Under the pieces are notes generated by a model, which made no database searches, was not told the DNA's origin, and saw nothing but the letters and a program-made list of their open reading frames with translations. Below are positions 1-5,394 of a DNA stretch of 5,394 bases, in pieces. A program made the position numbers and the translations under genes. Each line of letters begins with the position of its first letter. Positions within the stretch are counted from its first letter, which is position 1. This DNA comes from Actinobacteria bacterium ATB1 (GTDB taxonomy: Bacteria; Actinomycetota; Acidimicrobiia; UBA2766). The stretch is from the NCBI GenBank assembly GCA_021404985.1, contig QWHP01000228.1:1-5394 (forward strand), given 5' to 3'.

Positions 1-636
1 GAGCATGTCGACCCCGAGGCCGTGGGGAACAACACGCGCCTCGTCGTGAGCGAGCTCGCCGGCCGGGCGACCGTCGTGATGAAGGCCGAGGAGCTCGGGA
101 TCGACCTGCAGAACGAGCCCGACACCGTGACTGCGATCCTCGAGGAGATCAAGAGCCTCGAACACGTCGGCTACCACTTCGAGGCCGCTGACGGGAGCTT
201 CGAACTGCTCATCCGGCGGGCGCAGGGGTGGGATCAGGACTTCTTCAGGCTCGAGTCGTTCCGGGTGATCATGGAGAAGCGCGAAGACGGCGAGGTCGTG
301 ACCGAGGCGACGATCAAGCTCTGGGCAGGTGGTAGCCGCTACATCGCCACGGCCGAGGGGAACGGTCCCGTCAACGCGCTCGACGCTGCGCTGCGTCAGT
401 GCATCGGGCAGCGATACCCACACCTCGGGGAGATCAAGCTCACCGACTACAAGGTCCGTGTCCTCGACACCTCCCGCGGAACGGGCGCCGTCACACGCGT
501 CCTCATAGACACAAGTGACGGGCGTCACACGTGGGGAACGATCGGAGTGTCCGAGAACATCATCGAGGCCTCGTGGCAGGCGCTGGCCGACTCGATCGTC
601 GTCGGCGTCATGCGGACCGCAGAGGAATCGGACTGA
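1..636 (+). CDS. cimA: (R)-citramalate synthase, C-terminal part (5' end outside window)
   Basis: The enzyme condenses acetyl-CoA with pyruvate to (R)-citramalate, the first step of the threonine-independent route to 2-oxobutanoate and isoleucine; it is cytosolic. The reading frame is open from base 1 (EHVDPEAVGNN...) to the TGA at 634-636, giving 211 visible residues; full-length family members are usually above 500 residues, so the catalytic TIM barrel lies upstream of the window. The visible part starts in the linker region, with the conserved stretch VSELAGRATVVMKAEELGIDL (about residues 16-36). The LeuA-type regulatory domain follows (about residues 85-205), with the motifs EGNGPVNALDAALR and GVSENIIEASWQAL. 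This domain normally carries end-product feedback control. The SELAGRA and SENIIEASWQAL wording fits the citramalate synthase branch better than 2-isopropylmalate synthase or homocitrate synthase, but the substrate-deciding residues are not visible. An internal GTG at 22 is not a real start. The gene converges with the GGDEF/EAL gene, 39 bp away. Confidence 0.88.
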   Translation, partial: EHVDPEAVGNNTRLVVSELAGRATVVMKAEELGIDLQNEPDTVTAILEEIKSLEHVGYHFEAADGSFELLIRRAQGWDQDFFRLESFRVIMEKREDGEVVTEATIKLWAGGSRYIATAEGNGPVNALDAALRQCIGQRYPHLGEIKLTDYKVRVLDTSRGTGAVTRVLIDTSDGRHTWGTIGVSENIIEASWQALADSIVVGVMRTAEESD

Positions 637-675
637 GACGCGATCGCGTGCGTTCCGATCCGGACCCGACGTCGG
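627..675. terminator. Palindrome-rich junction between convergent genes, possible bidirectional terminator
   Basis: The end of cimA and the 39-bp gap before the opposing gene's stop hold three nested or adjacent symmetries. ATCGGA (627-632) pairs with TCCGAT (654-659); inside that loop is the perfect 12-bp palindrome ACGCGATCGCGT (638-649); and CCGACGTCGG (666-675) is a perfect 10-bp palindrome just before the opposing stop codon. There is no U-tract on either strand, so this is not a classical intrinsic terminator. U-tract-free hairpins have been proposed as terminators in high-GC actinobacteria. The role is inferred from position between two converging genes. Confidence 0.3.
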
Positions 676-3540
676 CTACCAGCCCCGCCCGGGTTCGCGC
701 AGGCGCAGCTCCACTTCGGAGGCGTCGAGCGGGATCGAGATGAGGTAGCCCTGCGCGTAGTCGCAGCCAAGCTTGCGCAGCTCGGCGAGCTGCTCGTCCG
801 TTTCGACACCCTCGGCGACGACACCGAGTCCGAGCGCGTGGGACATGGACACGATAGCGGTCACGATCGCGGAGTCCTCGGTCTCCTTGCCCAGGCCGTC
901 GACGAAGGACTGGTCGATCTTCACGAGGTCCACGGGGAAGCGGCGCAGATAGCTGAGTGACGAGTAGCCGGTCCCGAAGTCGTCGATGACGACTCGGGCA
1001 CCCGTCTCGCGCAGCGAACGGAGCGTGGTCGCCGTCGTGTCGACGTCGTCCATGATCACGCTTTCGGTGATCTCGAGGCAGAGCGCCTCGGGTTCGAGCC
1101 CCGAGTGTGCTAGTGCCTCTGCGAGGGTGGACGTCAGGTCGGGGTCGCTGAACTGGCGTGCCGAGAGGTTGACCGCGACGGCGAGGTCGCGGGCCTGGGG
1201 GATCGTCTTCCGCCACTCGGCCACCTGGATACAGGCGTGGCGCAGGACCCACTGGCCGAGAGGCACGATGAGCCCGGTCTCCTCGGCTTCGGGTACGAAC
1301 TCGCCGGGTAGCACGAGACCGCGCTCGGGGCTGTCCCAGCGGATCAGGGCCTCGAGTGCCACGACCGCACCCTCCTCGCCATCACCGCGTCCGGCGAGGC
1401 GGACCTCCGGCTGGTAGTGGATCCGCAGCTCGTCCCGTTGCAGCGCGCGCCGGAGTGCGTTCTGGGTCTCGAGGCGGCTCATGCTCTGGCGCCTCAGCGT
1501 CTCGTCGAAGAGCTCGAAGCGTGCGCGACCGAGTGCCTTCGCCCTGTACATCGCGGCGTCGGCGTCGGCGAGAACGGTCTCAGGGGTCACGTCCCCGTGC
1601 GCGAGAGAGATCCCGATGCTTGTCGTTGCGAACACCTCGCGTCCCTCGATGAGGTAGGGATCGCCGATCGCGGCGGAGATCCGCTCGGCGATCTGGCGGG
1701 CACCGTCGTCGTCCACGACCTCCTCGCAGAGGACGACGAACTCGTCCCCCCCGAAACGGGCAACGGTGTCGCCGGGTCTCAGAACCTGGGTGAGGCGGTG
1801 CGCGACGCTGACGAGCAACTGGTCTCCGATCGAGTGGCCGAGCCCGTCGTTGATCATTTTGAAGTTGTCGAGGTCGAGGAAGAACACGGCGACGTTTCCC
1901 TCGCTCCGGCGGCTCCTGGCCAGGGCCCACTCGAGGCGGTCGAGAAGGAGAGTCCGGTTCGGCAGGCTCGTCAATGCGTCGTGCAGCGCGCGGTGGAGGA
2001 TCTCCTCGTCCGTACGCTTGCGCCCGATCGCCGTGGCGAGGACGTGTCCGACCGACTGGAGGAAGTGGATGTCGTCGGTGGAGAACTTGCGCGGGGCGTG
2101 GCCGCACAGTATCCCGAAAGGCCGCTCCGGGTCGCCGATCAGCACTGACGCAGCGTATGCGGGGCTCGGGGTTCCCTCGATCGAAAGGCGCCGAACCTCG
2201 GGCCTCCCCGACTCGAGCGTCTTGAGCGCTTGGAGCCTCAGTTCAGGGGATTCGAGGGGACGGCCGACGAGCGGCGAGTAGTGTCCGCCGCCCGCACGGA
2301 TGACGAGACTTCCGTCCGACTCTCCGAACGGTTCGAGTACGCAAGTGCCGCTCATCTCCAGCGTCTCGTCGATCGCGGCAACGACCTCTTCGACCAGATA
2401 GTCGACCTCGGCCCCGCCGAGCGCCTGCTGGCCGAGGCTGGCCACGGTGGCCTGCTGGAGTGCACGCCGCTCGAGCTCGTCCTGCATGCGTGTGCGCTCA
2501 CTGATGTCTCGGCACACCGTCGACACGTATTCGATCCGCCCAGACGAGTCGCTGTGCGCGATGGTGACCTGCGAGACGGGGATCGTGCCCCCGTCGAGAC
2601 GGAGGAGCTCGAGCTCACCGCTCCAGATCCCATCCTGTTCGAGCGCCGGGGTCAGCTCGTCGCGGATCCGTTGCACGGACGCCGGCGTCGCGAACCGGTA
2701 CGAGTGGAGGTTGTCGACCGGCGAGTGCGGTCCGATGCCGAGCATGCGCCTGCCCGACTTGTTCATGTAGCTCGGCCAGCCACGTGCGTCGGTAATCGCG
2801 ACGAGATCGGTCGTCGCCTCGAGTATCGCGGTGAGCCGATTACGCTCCGCCTCTGCGGAGACCTGCGAGGTGACGTCGGCGAGGGAGCCCACGTAGCCGT
2901 AGAAGGTGCCGTCGTCCGTGTAGAGCGGCGCCGCCCTGACGTGTACCCAACGGACCTCGCCGTCGGGACGCACCAACCTGTAGCGCATGAAGAACTCGTC
3001 CCGGCTGTCCATCGTGCGCCGCGCCGCCCGCAGGACGCGCTCCTCGTCCCCGGCGTGGATGACTGCCTCCCACGGCCTCCCCTCGGCCTGCTCGTATGTG
3101 AGGCCGGTGATCTCGAGCCAGCGTGGGTTCACGTAGACGAGCCGTCCGGAGATGTCGGCCTGGAAGATCCCGATCGGTGACGAGGCGGCGAGGAGCCTGA
3201 ATCGTTCGTCGGTGACCCTGTTCGGTGTCGACGGGGGACGGGGCGGGGACGGGTTCAGGTCGCACCTGAGCCTCGCGCAGGAACCGTCGGGGCCGAACAC
3301 GGGTGTCGCCGACAGAGACAGGGATGTCACGTCGCTACCGCCGTTGCCTGCGTAGCGGTCCGAGATGTCGGCCGACATCGTGTCGAGCGTCAGGAGCGCA
3401 CCCCTGCAGACCGCCTCGAGAAGGGCGGCCTTCTCCGGGCTCAGGGCCTGCCGCAGCGTCAGCGGGTGTCCGTTGCCTGTGTTCAGGACGAGCTGTCCGG
3501 AGCTGTCGACGTCCACCAGGAAGGTGGAGGGACTCGTCAT
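676..3540 (-). CDS. PAS-PAS-GAF-GGDEF-EAL cyclic di-GMP synthase/phosphodiesterase
   Basis: A sensor enzyme of 954 residues predicted to make c-di-GMP from two GTP (GGDEF) and hydrolyse it to pGpG (EAL). In order: an unassigned, possibly PAS-like segment (about 1-100); PAS (112-227), with GIFQADISGRLVYVNPRW; PAS (231-350), ending in VCRDISERT; a helical linker; GAF (365-508); GGDEF (512-680); EAL (690-945). The cyclase site has DLDNFK (556-561), ND (564-565) and GGDEF (597-601; bases 1738-1752). RPGD (588-591) sits exactly five residues before GGDEF, as an RxxD product-inhibition site should. The phosphodiesterase site has EAL (730-732; bases 1345-1353), N791, E823, D853-D854 in DDFGTG, K874, E910 and Q930, all expected metal-binding or catalytic positions. 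No membrane segment or signal peptide is seen, so it is probably cytosolic. ATG at 3540 was chosen; a GTG at 3549 is close. Extending to a GTG at 3777 adds a non-domain-like stretch overlapping the divergent gene. Ligand and net activity cannot be read from sequence. Confidence 0.93.
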   Translation of the reverse strand: MTSPSTFLVDVDSSGQLVLNTGNGHPLTLRQALSPEKAALLEAVCRGALLTLDTMSADISDRYAGNGGSDVTSLSLSATPVFGPDGSCARLRCDLNPSPPRPPSTPNRVTDERFRLLAASSPIGIFQADISGRLVYVNPRWLEITGLTYEQAEGRPWEAVIHAGDEERVLRAARRTMDSRDEFFMRYRLVRPDGEVRWVHVRAAPLYTDDGTFYGYVGSLADVTSQVSAEAERNRLTAILEATTDLVAITDARGWPSYMNKSGRRMLGIGPHSPVDNLHSYRFATPASVQRIRDELTPALEQDGIWSGELELLRLDGGTIPVSQVTIAHSDSSGRIEYVSTVCRDISERTRMQDELERRALQQATVASLGQQALGGAEVDYLVEEVVAAIDETLEMSGTCVLEPFGESDGSLVIRAGGGHYSPLVGRPLESPELRLQALKTLESGRPEVRRLSIEGTPSPAYAASVLIGDPERPFGILCGHAPRKFSTDDIHFLQSVGHVLATAIGRKRTDEEILHRALHDALTSLPNRTLLLDRLEWALARSRRSEGNVAVFFLDLDNFKMINDGLGHSIGDQLLVSVAHRLTQVLRPGDTVARFGGDEFVVLCEEVVDDDGARQIAERISAAIGDPYLIEGREVFATTSIGISLAHGDVTPETVLADADAAMYRAKALGRARFELFDETLRRQSMSRLETQNALRRALQRDELRIHYQPEVRLAGRGDGEEGAVVALEALIRWDSPERGLVLPGEFVPEAEETGLIVPLGQWVLRHACIQVAEWRKTIPQARDLAVAVNLSARQFSDPDLTSTLAEALAHSGLEPEALCLEITESVIMDDVDTTATTLRSLRETGARVVIDDFGTGYSSLSYLRRFPVDLVKIDQSFVDGLGKETEDSAIVTAIVSMSHALGLGVVAEGVETDEQLAELRKLGCDYAQGYLISIPLDASEVELRLREPGRGW

Positions 3541-3546
3541 GTCGAT

Positions 3547-3559
3547 CACGGGAGACCTC
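3547..3559 (-). promoter_or_regulatory. Shine-Dalgarno-like GAGG and alternative GTG start of the GGDEF/EAL gene
   Basis: On the minus strand GAGG (3559-3556) lies 6 nt before an in-frame GTG (3549-3547) but 15 nt before the ATG at 3540. Spacing therefore favours GTG, which would add three residues (VID, read as MID) to the protein; codon preference favours ATG. The choice does not affect any domain. Confidence 0.4.
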
Positions 3560-3602
3560 GGTGCAAGTGACGGGAACCCAGCCGTATGTTCATCTGCCTC
3601 GC

Positions 3603-3674
3603 GGGGATCCGAGAGCGATCCCCCGGTGCGAATCCGCCCAGAATAGCCCGCAAATGGACCAATCCGGTCGCACC
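3603..3674. repeat. Cluster of inverted repeats in the divergent intergenic region
   Basis: Three potential stems lie in 72 bp. GGGGATC (3603-3609) pairs perfectly with GATCCCC (3617-3623) around a 7-nt loop. One base later GGTGCGA (3625-3631) pairs perfectly with TCGCACC (3668-3674). Within its loop GACC (3657-3660) pairs with GGTC (3666-3669) around AATCC; this small stem shares bases 3668-3669 with the longer one, so the two are mutually exclusive. AATCCG occurs twice, at 3631-3636 and 3661-3666. This could be a structured RNA leader, a set of protein-binding sites, or chance in GC-rich DNA. No known riboswitch consensus fits fully. Confidence 0.35.
3640..3645 (-). promoter_or_regulatory. 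Candidate -10 element for the GGDEF/EAL gene
   Basis: The minus strand reads TATTCT here, in one of the few AT-richer spots of the intergenic region, and matches the TAnnnT -10 pattern. No good -35 hexamer is found 16-18 bp upstream. If used, transcription would begin near 3633 and give a leader of about 90 nt that contains the GGGGATC/GATCCCC hairpin. This rests on pattern matching alone. Confidence 0.3.
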
Positions 3675-3697
3675 CCACGACGGGCACGAACGCACGG

Positions 3698-3728
3698 TTG
3701 CCTGCTCCGCTCGCCTTCCACGTAGGAT
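3698..3728 (+). promoter_or_regulatory. Candidate promoter for a leaderless transcript of the 174-residue protein
   Basis: TAGGAT (3723-3728) fits the TAnnnT -10 consensus and is followed by exactly 8 nt before the ATG at 3737, so the transcript would start at or within a base or two of the start codon. TTGCCT (3698-3703) is a possible -35 element, with a 19-bp spacer that is slightly long. The AGGA inside TAGGAT could instead be a weak Shine-Dalgarno 9 nt from the ATG; sequence alone cannot separate the two readings. Confidence 0.42.
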
Positions 3729-3736
3729 CCCGCCCT

Positions 3737-4261
3737 ATGGCAACCAAGCCCTTCGTTCCCGAGAGTCGGGACTCCACCTATCGGGAGGCGCCACTTCCCC
3801 CGGCCCGGTCCTGGTTCGGCACTCGGCCCGGCGAGGTCTGGTCCGATCCGGATGCCGTGCATTTCGGCTCGGTCGGGCCCGATTCGGGCTATGCGGGCCG
3901 TCTGGTGCATCTCTTCGGCAAGCGGCTCGAAACGGGGCGCCTGTCCCGGGAGGATGCGATTGCCGCGGGAACGGCGATGGCGGAGCGCCGGGCGGCCCTG
4001 TCAGGACGGGCTCCGATAGCCGAAGACCTCGAGGTTGCGTTCCTGCTCGCCGGCCTGCTCGAGGGCGCGCCCGGGGACTGGTCGCTGGTGAGCTCCAAGG
4101 TCGAAGCAGCTCTCCGCGGTTCGGCCGCAGAACCGGCGACTGCCGAGGAGGTGGCTGCCGAGCTACCGGAGGACTGGATGCGGTCCAAGCCGCGTGACAT
4201 CAGGGACAGGCTGGGCCGGGAGGGGCCCGAGGGCATCTGGGCCGGCGTCGGCCGTCGTTAG
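3737..4261 (+). CDS. Unrecognised 174-residue soluble protein
   Basis: I do not recognise this protein. From ATG 3737 to the TAG at 4259-4261 it has 174 residues, with no signal peptide, membrane span or cysteine. The N-terminal 40 residues are proline- and charge-rich (PFVPESRDS, APLPPARSW). A distinctive stretch HFGSVGPDSGYAGRLV (42-57) leads into helix-like segments (about 50-65, 71-90 and 97-108), the last hydrophobic (AFLLAGLLEG). An Ala/Glu-rich part follows (128-146), then a basic, Arg-rich end. An in-frame TTG at 3698 would add 13 residues, but ATG 3737 is the better start because a -10-like TAGGAT lies just before it. The gene stands alone: it diverges from the GGDEF/EAL gene and converges with the methyltransferase gene, 11 bp away. 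Codon use matches its neighbours, so it looks like a resident gene rather than a chance ORF. Confidence 0.78.
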   Translation: MATKPFVPESRDSTYREAPLPPARSWFGTRPGEVWSDPDAVHFGSVGPDSGYAGRLVHLFGKRLETGRLSREDAIAAGTAMAERRAALSGRAPIAEDLEVAFLLAGLLEGAPGDWSLVSSKVEAALRGSAAEPATAEEVAAELPEDWMRSKPRDIRDRLGREGPEGIWAGVGRR

Positions 4262-4272
4262 CGACCCGCCGT

Positions 4273-5016
4273 CTATTTCGGCTTTCGTCCCGTCATGACG
4301 AGGCGTTCCCCCACGGTTGCGGGGGAACGTGACCAGCCTGCGAAGGCCTCGACACCGACGAAACCCGCTCGGGCGAAGAGGTCCGCGAGCTCGGTGATCG
4401 AGTACACGCGGGGGGCCATGACAGCCTCCGTACGCTCACCCGACTCCTCCACGACTGTGACCGAGGAGGACAGCCGTCCGGTGACCGGGTCGAACTCCTG
4501 ACGGCGCAGGATGAGCGTGCCGTCCCTGCTCTCCCACGTCCGGGATTCGAGCTCGTTCACGAGCTGATCCCTGTGGCTCGTCTCGACGAGCAGCGCGCCG
4601 CCCGGCGCCAGCACCCTGAACGCCTCGGCGAGCACTGCGAGGTTGTCGGCTTCCGTCTCGAACATGCCGACGGAGCCGGCGAGGTTCAGGACGGCGTCGG
4701 CCCAGGCATCGGGAACGGGGAGCTCACGGATGTCGCCCTCCGTGAGCTCCAGCTCGACGCCGGATTCGTCTGCGCGCACCCTCGCCTCGGCGAGGAGTGC
4801 CGTGTCGAGATCGACGCCCCACACCGTCGCTCCCCAGGTCGCCAGACGGACTGCATGGCGACCGAACCCGCATGGAGCATCGAGTATGCGTGCACCCGGG
4901 TCGAGGCCGAGAAGCTTCCACGCCGCCTCCGCCTCCGCCTCGGCAGCGGAGTCGAGGGCTTCGATCTCCCCCGCCCTGAGGTAGAGCTCCCCGAGCCGGC
5001 GCCACCACTCTTCCAT
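4273..5016 (-). CDS. Class I SAM-dependent methyltransferase
   Basis: A 247-residue Rossmann-fold methyltransferase; the substrate is unknown. The SAM-binding motif I is ILDAPCGFGRHAVRLA (44-59). The acidic residue expected to hold the SAM ribose is D69 in VWGVDLD. GDIRELPV (94-101) is the adenine-contacting region, NLAGSVGMFE (111-120) matches the motif IV area, and PGGALLVET (138-146) the strand after it. The C-terminal part, about 165-247, forms a mixed substrate-binding region with YSITELADLFARAGF. The layout resembles small-molecule methyltransferases of the generic Methyltransf_25/UbiE-like type more than RNA or DNA methyltransferases, since no target-specific motif is seen. The start at ATG 5016 (MEEWW) is supported by a TAGTCT hexamer 8 nt upstream; there is no Shine-Dalgarno. 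It lies 38 bp downstream of the antiporter gene on the same strand, so the two may share a transcript. No evidence links the methylation target to antiport. Confidence 0.87.
   Translation of the reverse strand: MEEWWRRLGELYLRAGEIEALDSAAEAEAEAAWKLLGLDPGARILDAPCGFGRHAVRLATWGATVWGVDLDTALLAEARVRADESGVELELTEGDIRELPVPDAWADAVLNLAGSVGMFETEADNLAVLAEAFRVLAPGGALLVETSHRDQLVNELESRTWESRDGTLILRRQEFDPVTGRLSSSVTVVEESGERTEAVMAPRVYSITELADLFARAGFVGVEAFAGWSRSPATVGERLVMTGRKPK
4304..4329. terminator. Perfect 9-bp hairpin near the convergent 3' ends, possible terminator
   Basis: CGTTCCCCC (4304-4312) and GGGGGAACG (4321-4329) form a perfect 9-bp inverted repeat with an 8-nt loop (ACGGTTGC). It sits inside the last 20 codons of the methyltransferase gene and about 43 bp past the stop of the convergent 174-residue gene, so it is well placed to end transcripts of the latter. 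Neither side has a U-tract, so the terminator role is an inference; it could also be a consequence of coding sequence. Confidence 0.38.
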
Positions 5017-5024
5017 GCCGACCG

Positions 5025-5030
5025 AGACTA
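5025..5030 (-). promoter_or_regulatory. Candidate -10 element giving a leaderless methyltransferase transcript
   Basis: The minus strand reads TAGTCT, followed by 8 nt (CGGTCGGC) and then the ATG at 5016. There is no Shine-Dalgarno sequence in the preceding bases, which fits leaderless translation. No strong -35 hexamer is apparent about 17 bp upstream, where the sequence is GTGTGT-like, so promoter strength is doubtful. The same spacing occurs before the gene at 3737. Confidence 0.35.
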
Positions 5031-5054
5031 GGTGGCCCTTCCCCGGGACACACC

Positions 5055-5394
5055 TCAGGCCGACCCGTCCCCGGTCGTGTGCTCGACGGTGGCATCGGCG
5101 CGTCCGATGAGCGCGGAGAGTGCCGGCGGTGCGATGACCGTCGTGATGACCGAGACGGCGACAACGACGCCGAAGAGCTTCTCCGAGAAGCCGCCTGACG
5201 AGAGCGCGATCGTCGCCACGATGATCCCGACCTCTCCACGCGGCACCATGCCGGTTCCGATGATGAGGGAGTCGAGCGTTCCCGCACCCATCAGGCGCCC
5301 TGCTGCACCTGCGCCGACGAACTTCGTGGCAATGGCGAGACCCACGACGAGGGTGACCAGGAGGAGGCCTTCGAGCGTGCCGAGCGCCGACAGC
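5055..5394 (-). CDS. Cation:proton antiporter (CPA family), C-terminal part (5' end outside window)
   Basis: The frame is open to the window edge and ends at TGA (5057-5055), giving 112 complete residues from LSALGTLEGLLL to the end. The family exchanges Na+ or K+ for H+ across the cytoplasmic membrane. Visible are a hydrophobic helix (about 5-23) running into ATKFVGA with a lysine (K24), as is usual in this part of Na+/H+ exchanger proteins. The hallmark GMVPRGEVGIIVATIAL (48-64) follows, then a last helix FGVVVAVSVITTVIAPPALSALIG (74-97), and a short polar tail of about 15 residues. There is no TrkA-N/RCK domain, so this is a short-tailed antiporter unlike full KefB/KefC proteins. An internal GTG at 5345 is not the start. 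Ion specificity cannot be set because the transport-site aspartates lie upstream of the window. The stop is 38 bp before the methyltransferase start. Confidence 0.88.
   Translation of the reverse strand, partial: LSALGTLEGLLLVTLVVGLAIATKFVGAGAAGRLMGAGTLDSLIIGTGMVPRGEVGIIVATIALSSGGFSEKLFGVVVAVSVITTVIAPPALSALIGRADATVEHTTGDGSA

Noticed and set aside
608..1252. A minus-strand frame of 214 codons overlapping the 3' ends of cimA and the EAL-encoding region
   Set aside because: It is an Arg/Pro-rich out-of-frame shadow of the EAL region and runs antisense through the end of cimA.
2230..3180. A plus-strand open frame of 316 codons opposite the GGDEF/EAL gene, with another of 243 codons at 1417-2148
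   Set aside because: Both are shadows of the real minus-strand gene in GC-rich DNA. Their translations are rich in Arg, Val, Asp and Glu without domain motifs, while the opposite strand encodes clear PAS, GAF, GGDEF and EAL domains.
3601..3637. A tRNA T-arm-like segment (GGTGCGAATCC)
   Set aside because: No acceptor stem, D-arm or anticodon arm can be built around it at the right distances.
3541..3640. A c-di-GMP (GEMM) riboswitch in the leader of the GGDEF/EAL gene
   Set aside because: The conserved GEMM core elements, such as the CACGCACAGGGCAAACC and ACGCAAAGCC segments, are absent on the minus strand.
3569..3660. A cobalamin riboswitch (GGGAA, then GGTGCGAATCC, then CCCGCAAATG in order)
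   Set aside because: About 45 nt separate the first two elements instead of a few, the third differs from the ACTGT consensus, and no B12 box follows. No cobalamin-related gene lies downstream.
3541..3777. An N-terminal extension of the GGDEF/EAL protein back to a GTG at 3777
   Set aside because: The extra 79 residues show no domain character, and they would overlap the promoter and first codons of the divergent gene. The start at 3540 or 3549 is better placed.
4724..5287. A minus-strand frame of 187 codons spanning the antiporter-methyltransferase junction
   Set aside because: It is a Ser/Arg-rich low-complexity translation, out of frame with both the antiporter and the methyltransferase, which have clear family motifs.

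Overview
The window is GC-rich DNA, with strong G/C preference at third codon positions and gene starts that largely lack good Shine-Dalgarno sites. Together with the gene content this suggests a high-GC bacterium, most likely an actinobacterium; the lineage is an inference and nothing here fixes it further. No rRNA, tRNA, CRISPR, insertion sequence or phage gene is visible. It reads as an ordinary chromosomal region with five protein-coding genes, two of them cut by the window edges.

Layout: (1) positions 1-636, plus strand, hold the C-terminal 211 residues of (R)-citramalate synthase (cimA). (2) Positions 676-3540, minus strand and convergent with cimA, encode a soluble PAS-PAS-GAF-GGDEF-EAL protein of 954 residues that should make and break cyclic di-GMP; both catalytic motifs and the RxxD inhibitory site look intact. 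(3) A 196-bp divergent intergenic region (3541-3736) is rich in inverted repeats and holds candidate promoters for both flanking genes. (4) Positions 3737-4261, plus strand, encode a 174-residue soluble protein that I do not recognise. (5) Positions 4273-5016, minus strand and convergent with it, encode a class I SAM-dependent methyltransferase. (6) Positions 5055-5394, minus strand, hold the C-terminal 112 residues of a CPA-type cation:proton antiporter, 38 bp upstream of the methyltransferase.

The genes do not form an obvious pathway. cimA belongs to isoleucine synthesis, the GGDEF/EAL protein to second-messenger signalling, and the antiporter to ion and pH homeostasis. The antiporter and methyltransferase could be co-transcribed, but a TAnnnT hexamer 8 nt before the methyltransferase ATG suggests it may also have its own leaderless promoter. 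The unrecognised gene has the same arrangement, with TAGGAT 8 nt before its ATG.

I found no convincing new multi-gene system. The points most worth a second look are the structured divergent intergenic region, the repeated leaderless-promoter pattern, the unrecognised 174-residue protein, and the dual-function cyclic di-GMP enzyme with an unassigned, possibly PAS-like N-terminal segment.
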